Made by a program: the position numbers and the translations under genes. Of a stretch of 64,000 nt of DNA, positions 61,065 to 64,000 are shown in pieces. Each line of letters starts with the position of its first letter. Position 1 is the stretch's first letter. This DNA is from Xestospongia muta (lineage: Eukaryota; Porifera; Demospongiae; Haplosclerida; Petrosiidae): NCBI GenBank assembly GCA_963693285.1, contig OY848923.1, forward strand, positions 7,402,451 to 7,466,450. Reading direction: 5' to 3'. The notes under the pieces are model-generated. The model made no database searches. It was not told the DNA's origin and saw only the letters and a program-made list of their open reading frames with translations.

Positions 61065-64000
61065 TTAATTTTTTCTTATTTTTCTTTTTTTCTTGCGTGT
61101 TGTATTGAGTCCATAAGCTGCTAATCTTGTATCACTGAGTGTATTACTGGAACTTTTTGAGCGTGAGGTTTTCTTTCTTTTACTCTTTTTCTTTGATAAT
61201 TTCAGAGGTGTCTTTATCTCTGAATGTTTAGCTGATGTATCATTTCCTTGTTCTTCTAGTCTAGAGTAGAGTAGACAAATAGTTGAGAGATGTACATATT
61301 GAGAACATCCTCTTAGTGTCTTATTAACTGTCTCTAATGGTAACTAGTCAATGTTATATAATGTTATTGACAATGAATTAACTAGATCACCAGGTTATTC
61401 TCATAACACAAGTATTAGGACATTGTGGATATGGTGAGGAGAGAGCAGACACTTACTCTTTAAGGCTAGTCAAGATTTGTTTTCTCTTAGTTTGGTCACG
61501 TGACTTCAGACGATATTTTTTGATATCTCTTTTCTCCTCTTCTTTTGTTCTACAAAATAAACACAAGTCCTTAAAATAAAATAATATAACATTATATGAC
61601 AATAGTTGTAGGCGGAGATAACTAGCAATAACTGACCTAATCTGTACTGCTTTCTTTAATGACACCCATTTATTTAATTCTCTGTCTTCACATGTTAAAA
61701 TCTACAAAAAGAAATTAGAATGAAACACAACATACTTTGTCAGAGACATCACATACACTTATAAAAAGAAATAATGTCAGTTTGTGTTATTAATAAAAAA
61801 AAAATTGTCAAAAAAGATTCTCCGTTAATTTCCATCCACAATCAGACTCCATTAAACATTGTACCAGTTTACTGACCTCTTCTGTTGAGAGTCCAAAATC
61901 ATTAGGAATTACTGAACGATAATGAAAACGACAGGGTAAGTCTCCTATGAGATCCTCGTAGTCCAAGTTATAATACTCATCAAAGTAATCATCAAATGTT
62001 GTATCGTCAGGATTGAAAACAGGTTTCTGTCGTTTCATGGCACGGGAAAATAATGACTCTCTTTTCCTCTTTCTTTTTGATATACCATCCTCTTGACTCT
62101 CAGGTTGATAATCAGCATCCATCTAATGGGTGTGGTAGTGGGTGTGGTCCCAGTAGTACCATATATTTAAACTTACATTAAAATCAGGATCTTCACAATG
62201 TAGTCCGTCATCATCGGTATGTGCTATAGTAGGTGGGTTATCTCTTGTTGTAGGAGGTACCCATTCATCCCAGTTCTCTTCTGTAATGGACAAATAAATA
62301 GAATGAATGGACAGATCAATGGAATGAATGGACAGATCAATGGAATGAATAGACAAATAAATGGAATGAATGGACAGATCAATGGAATGAATGGACAGAT
62401 CAATAGAATGAATGGACAAATAAAAGGAATGAAAGGACAAATAAATGGAATGAATGGACAGATCAATGGAATGAATGGACAGATCAATGGAATGAATGGA
62501 CAGATCAATGGAATGAATGGACAGATCAATAGAATGAATGGACAAATAAATGGAATGAATGGACAGATCAATGGAATGAATGGACAAATAAATGGAATGA
62601 ATGGACAAATAAATGGAATGAATGGACAGATCAATGGAATGAATGGACAAATAAATGGAATGAATGGACAAATAAATGGAATGAATGGACAAATAAATGG
62701 AATGAATGGACAGACTGGATGGACTGATGTTTGAATAGAGAATGTATGTGAACAAGATAATAAGATATATCAATACCTTCCTCACTGTCACTAAAGATTG
62801 GTTTCTCTTCTTCGTTCTCTTCCTGATAATGATGGCTGTCAAATATTCTCTTCATGGTAGCATCATGAGAGTTAGGATCAAACTCGGCTTCTAAATCTTC
62901 CTCTGAGAAACCCACTGTTGGATTGCCAGTAAGTTCTAAAGAGAAATAAAAATAAAATCAATTAGTAATAATAATTATCAGGGGCTAGCCCTATCTTACT
63001 TTTTAATTTCTCCAGTTTTTCAATAATCTCTTGTTTCTTTAAATTTTTTAATCGTTTTAACTCCTCTCGTTTCTGTTGTTTCTCCTGTAAGACTACAATT
63101 TAAACCACACCCACCAACCACACTGACTAACCATGGCTTTACGATCCTCTCGAGCTTTTCGTTTCTCTTTTCTTGTTTCATCTTTCTTACGAACAGAGCT
63201 ATCAATATTTCTAGGATAGCTGATGATCTATATTAGAAATAATAGTTAAAATAACAAAAATAATACAACACTAACTGATGTTCCTCCTGGTTCCTCATAA
63301 CGAAAATTATACTTTCGTTCAAATATGTCTTGTTCTTCAAGTACGTCTTCATCCTACATGATGGGCAGGGCCATGCATTAATATAATGTTATACTTGCTC
63401 TTACTTCAGATGCACTAGGTTGATCTCTAGTCACTTCATCATATGTGGGTATCCTAAACACATGACAGTCACATGAGACACACGTGATCCTACCTATTAC
63501 TTCAATAACCACACCCACCTTTTATCATCCTGATCAATCCAACGTTTATTAAGAATATAATCCCTTAGAAAAACCTCGTCTGGGTCAAGGTGTGGATCCA
63601 TCCAATATCGTCTTAATGTATCCATATCGTTAGCTTCATCAGCTTTGAGTTCAGCTTTCAGACCTTTTAGCCACTTAATATAATCAGCTTCTTCAGCTTC
63701 CTAGGTGGGGATGGTTATACAGAACTGATATGGGTGTGGTTTAGGTTGGTTCCACCCACCTTTTCTTCATGAGTCTTTACTCGTAATGTCAATAAGTCAG
63801 TATTAGTACTGGTATCAGCTGCTTCTATAAAACTGAAATGGACAAATAAAAATACAAAATGGATAAATAAAATTTACTCTTACCTGTTTTTTAATTTTTT
63901 CTGTTCGTCATTATAAGTTAAAACTGGTCGCTCCCTCTCTCCATCTCCCTCACTCTCACTCTCACTAAGTTCAGCTTCAGTTCCTTTCTCTAATAATCTT
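61065..64000 (-). CDS. KRI1: KRI1 ribosome-biogenesis protein, 3' part (runs off the right edge)
   Basis: Thirteen exons on the minus strand, all phases closing: 63884-64000 (partial), 63760-63832, 63519-63700, 63405-63453, 63276-63353, 63132-63227, 63000-63084, 62777-62935, 62177-62280, 61877-62122, 61637-61701, 61457-61549, 61065-61260. Hallmarks: PVLTYNDEQKKLKN, LDPDEVFLRDYILNKRW, YNFRYEEPGG, ISYPRNIDSSVRKKDETRKEKR, the acidic FSEEDLEAEFDP, EENWDEW, DPDFNMDADY, DDYFDEYYNLDYEDLIGDLPCRF and DFGLSTEE followed by ILTCEDRELNKW. A basic lysine-rich tail ends the protein. In yeast KRI1 acts in nucleolar 40S subunit assembly. The N-terminal part and start lie outside the window. Confidence 0.94.
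62285..62712 (-). repeat. 21-bp minisatellite in a KRI1 intron
   Basis: About twenty copies of GGAATGAATGGACAGATCAAT or its ACAAATAAAT variant between the exons at 62177-62280 and 62777-62935. Open frames on both strands follow from the multiple-of-three unit. Confidence 0.92.

Noticed and set aside
62219..62842. Repeat ORFs (INGMNGQ and SIHSIDL types)
   Set aside because: 21-bp minisatellite in a KRI1 intron. Verified exons flank it in correct phase.

Overview
The window is intron-rich, AT-rich metazoan nuclear DNA. The multi-exon genes have short introns and standard GT/AG sites, and animal-specific families (TRAF, TGF-beta receptor, POMGNT1) are present. The large run of TRAF-like genes and the style of the repeats suggest a demosponge such as Amphimedon. 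That assignment is inference; no search was run.

Layout. 248-2895 (+): a DEPDC1/DEPDC1B-type DEP plus RhoGAP-like gene, 8 exons. 3641-8681 (-): a complete 19-exon POMGNT1 homologue. Only 116 bp separate its start codon from that of UBE3C (8798-13581, +, HECT ubiquitin ligase), which is interrupted by a 200-N assembly gap that probably hides an exon. 13.7-60.4 kb: an array of intronless minus-strand TRAF-like genes (RING, TRAF zinc fingers, coiled coil, MATH): six between 13.8 and 36.2 kb, one at 58.6-60.4 kb, plus two broken copies. 61065-64000 (-): the 3' part of the ribosome-biogenesis gene KRI1, running off the right edge.

Inside the array lie other genes. 37599-47174 (+): a transmembrane receptor with three-finger and EGF modules, a TGF-beta-receptor-like pseudokinase and a C-terminal tail of about twelve 31-residue repeats. 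49304-51469 (+): an intronless PARP10/14-type mono-ADP-ribosyltransferase with RRM-like and WWE regions. 52174-55013 (-): an Ig/FN3 surface protein with a hydrophobic C-terminus. 56908-57632 (+): a THAP-domain gene, followed by a Crypton-like relic.

Main observation. The array is bounded by intact UBE3C on the left and intact KRI1 on the right. Between them, decayed copies of the last UBE3C exon (at the TRAF 3' sides) and of the last KRI1 exon (at the TRAF 5' sides) recur. This implies that a single ancestral UBE3C>-<TRAF-<KRI1 block was tandemly duplicated by DNA-level events. The array was then altered by a 6.5 kb inverted-repeat transposon with an 8-bp target duplication inside one TRAF copy, by a TTAA-flanked insertion, by coiled-coil repeat expansion and by insertion of immune- and receptor-type genes. 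A role in innate signalling is plausible from the families but is inference.
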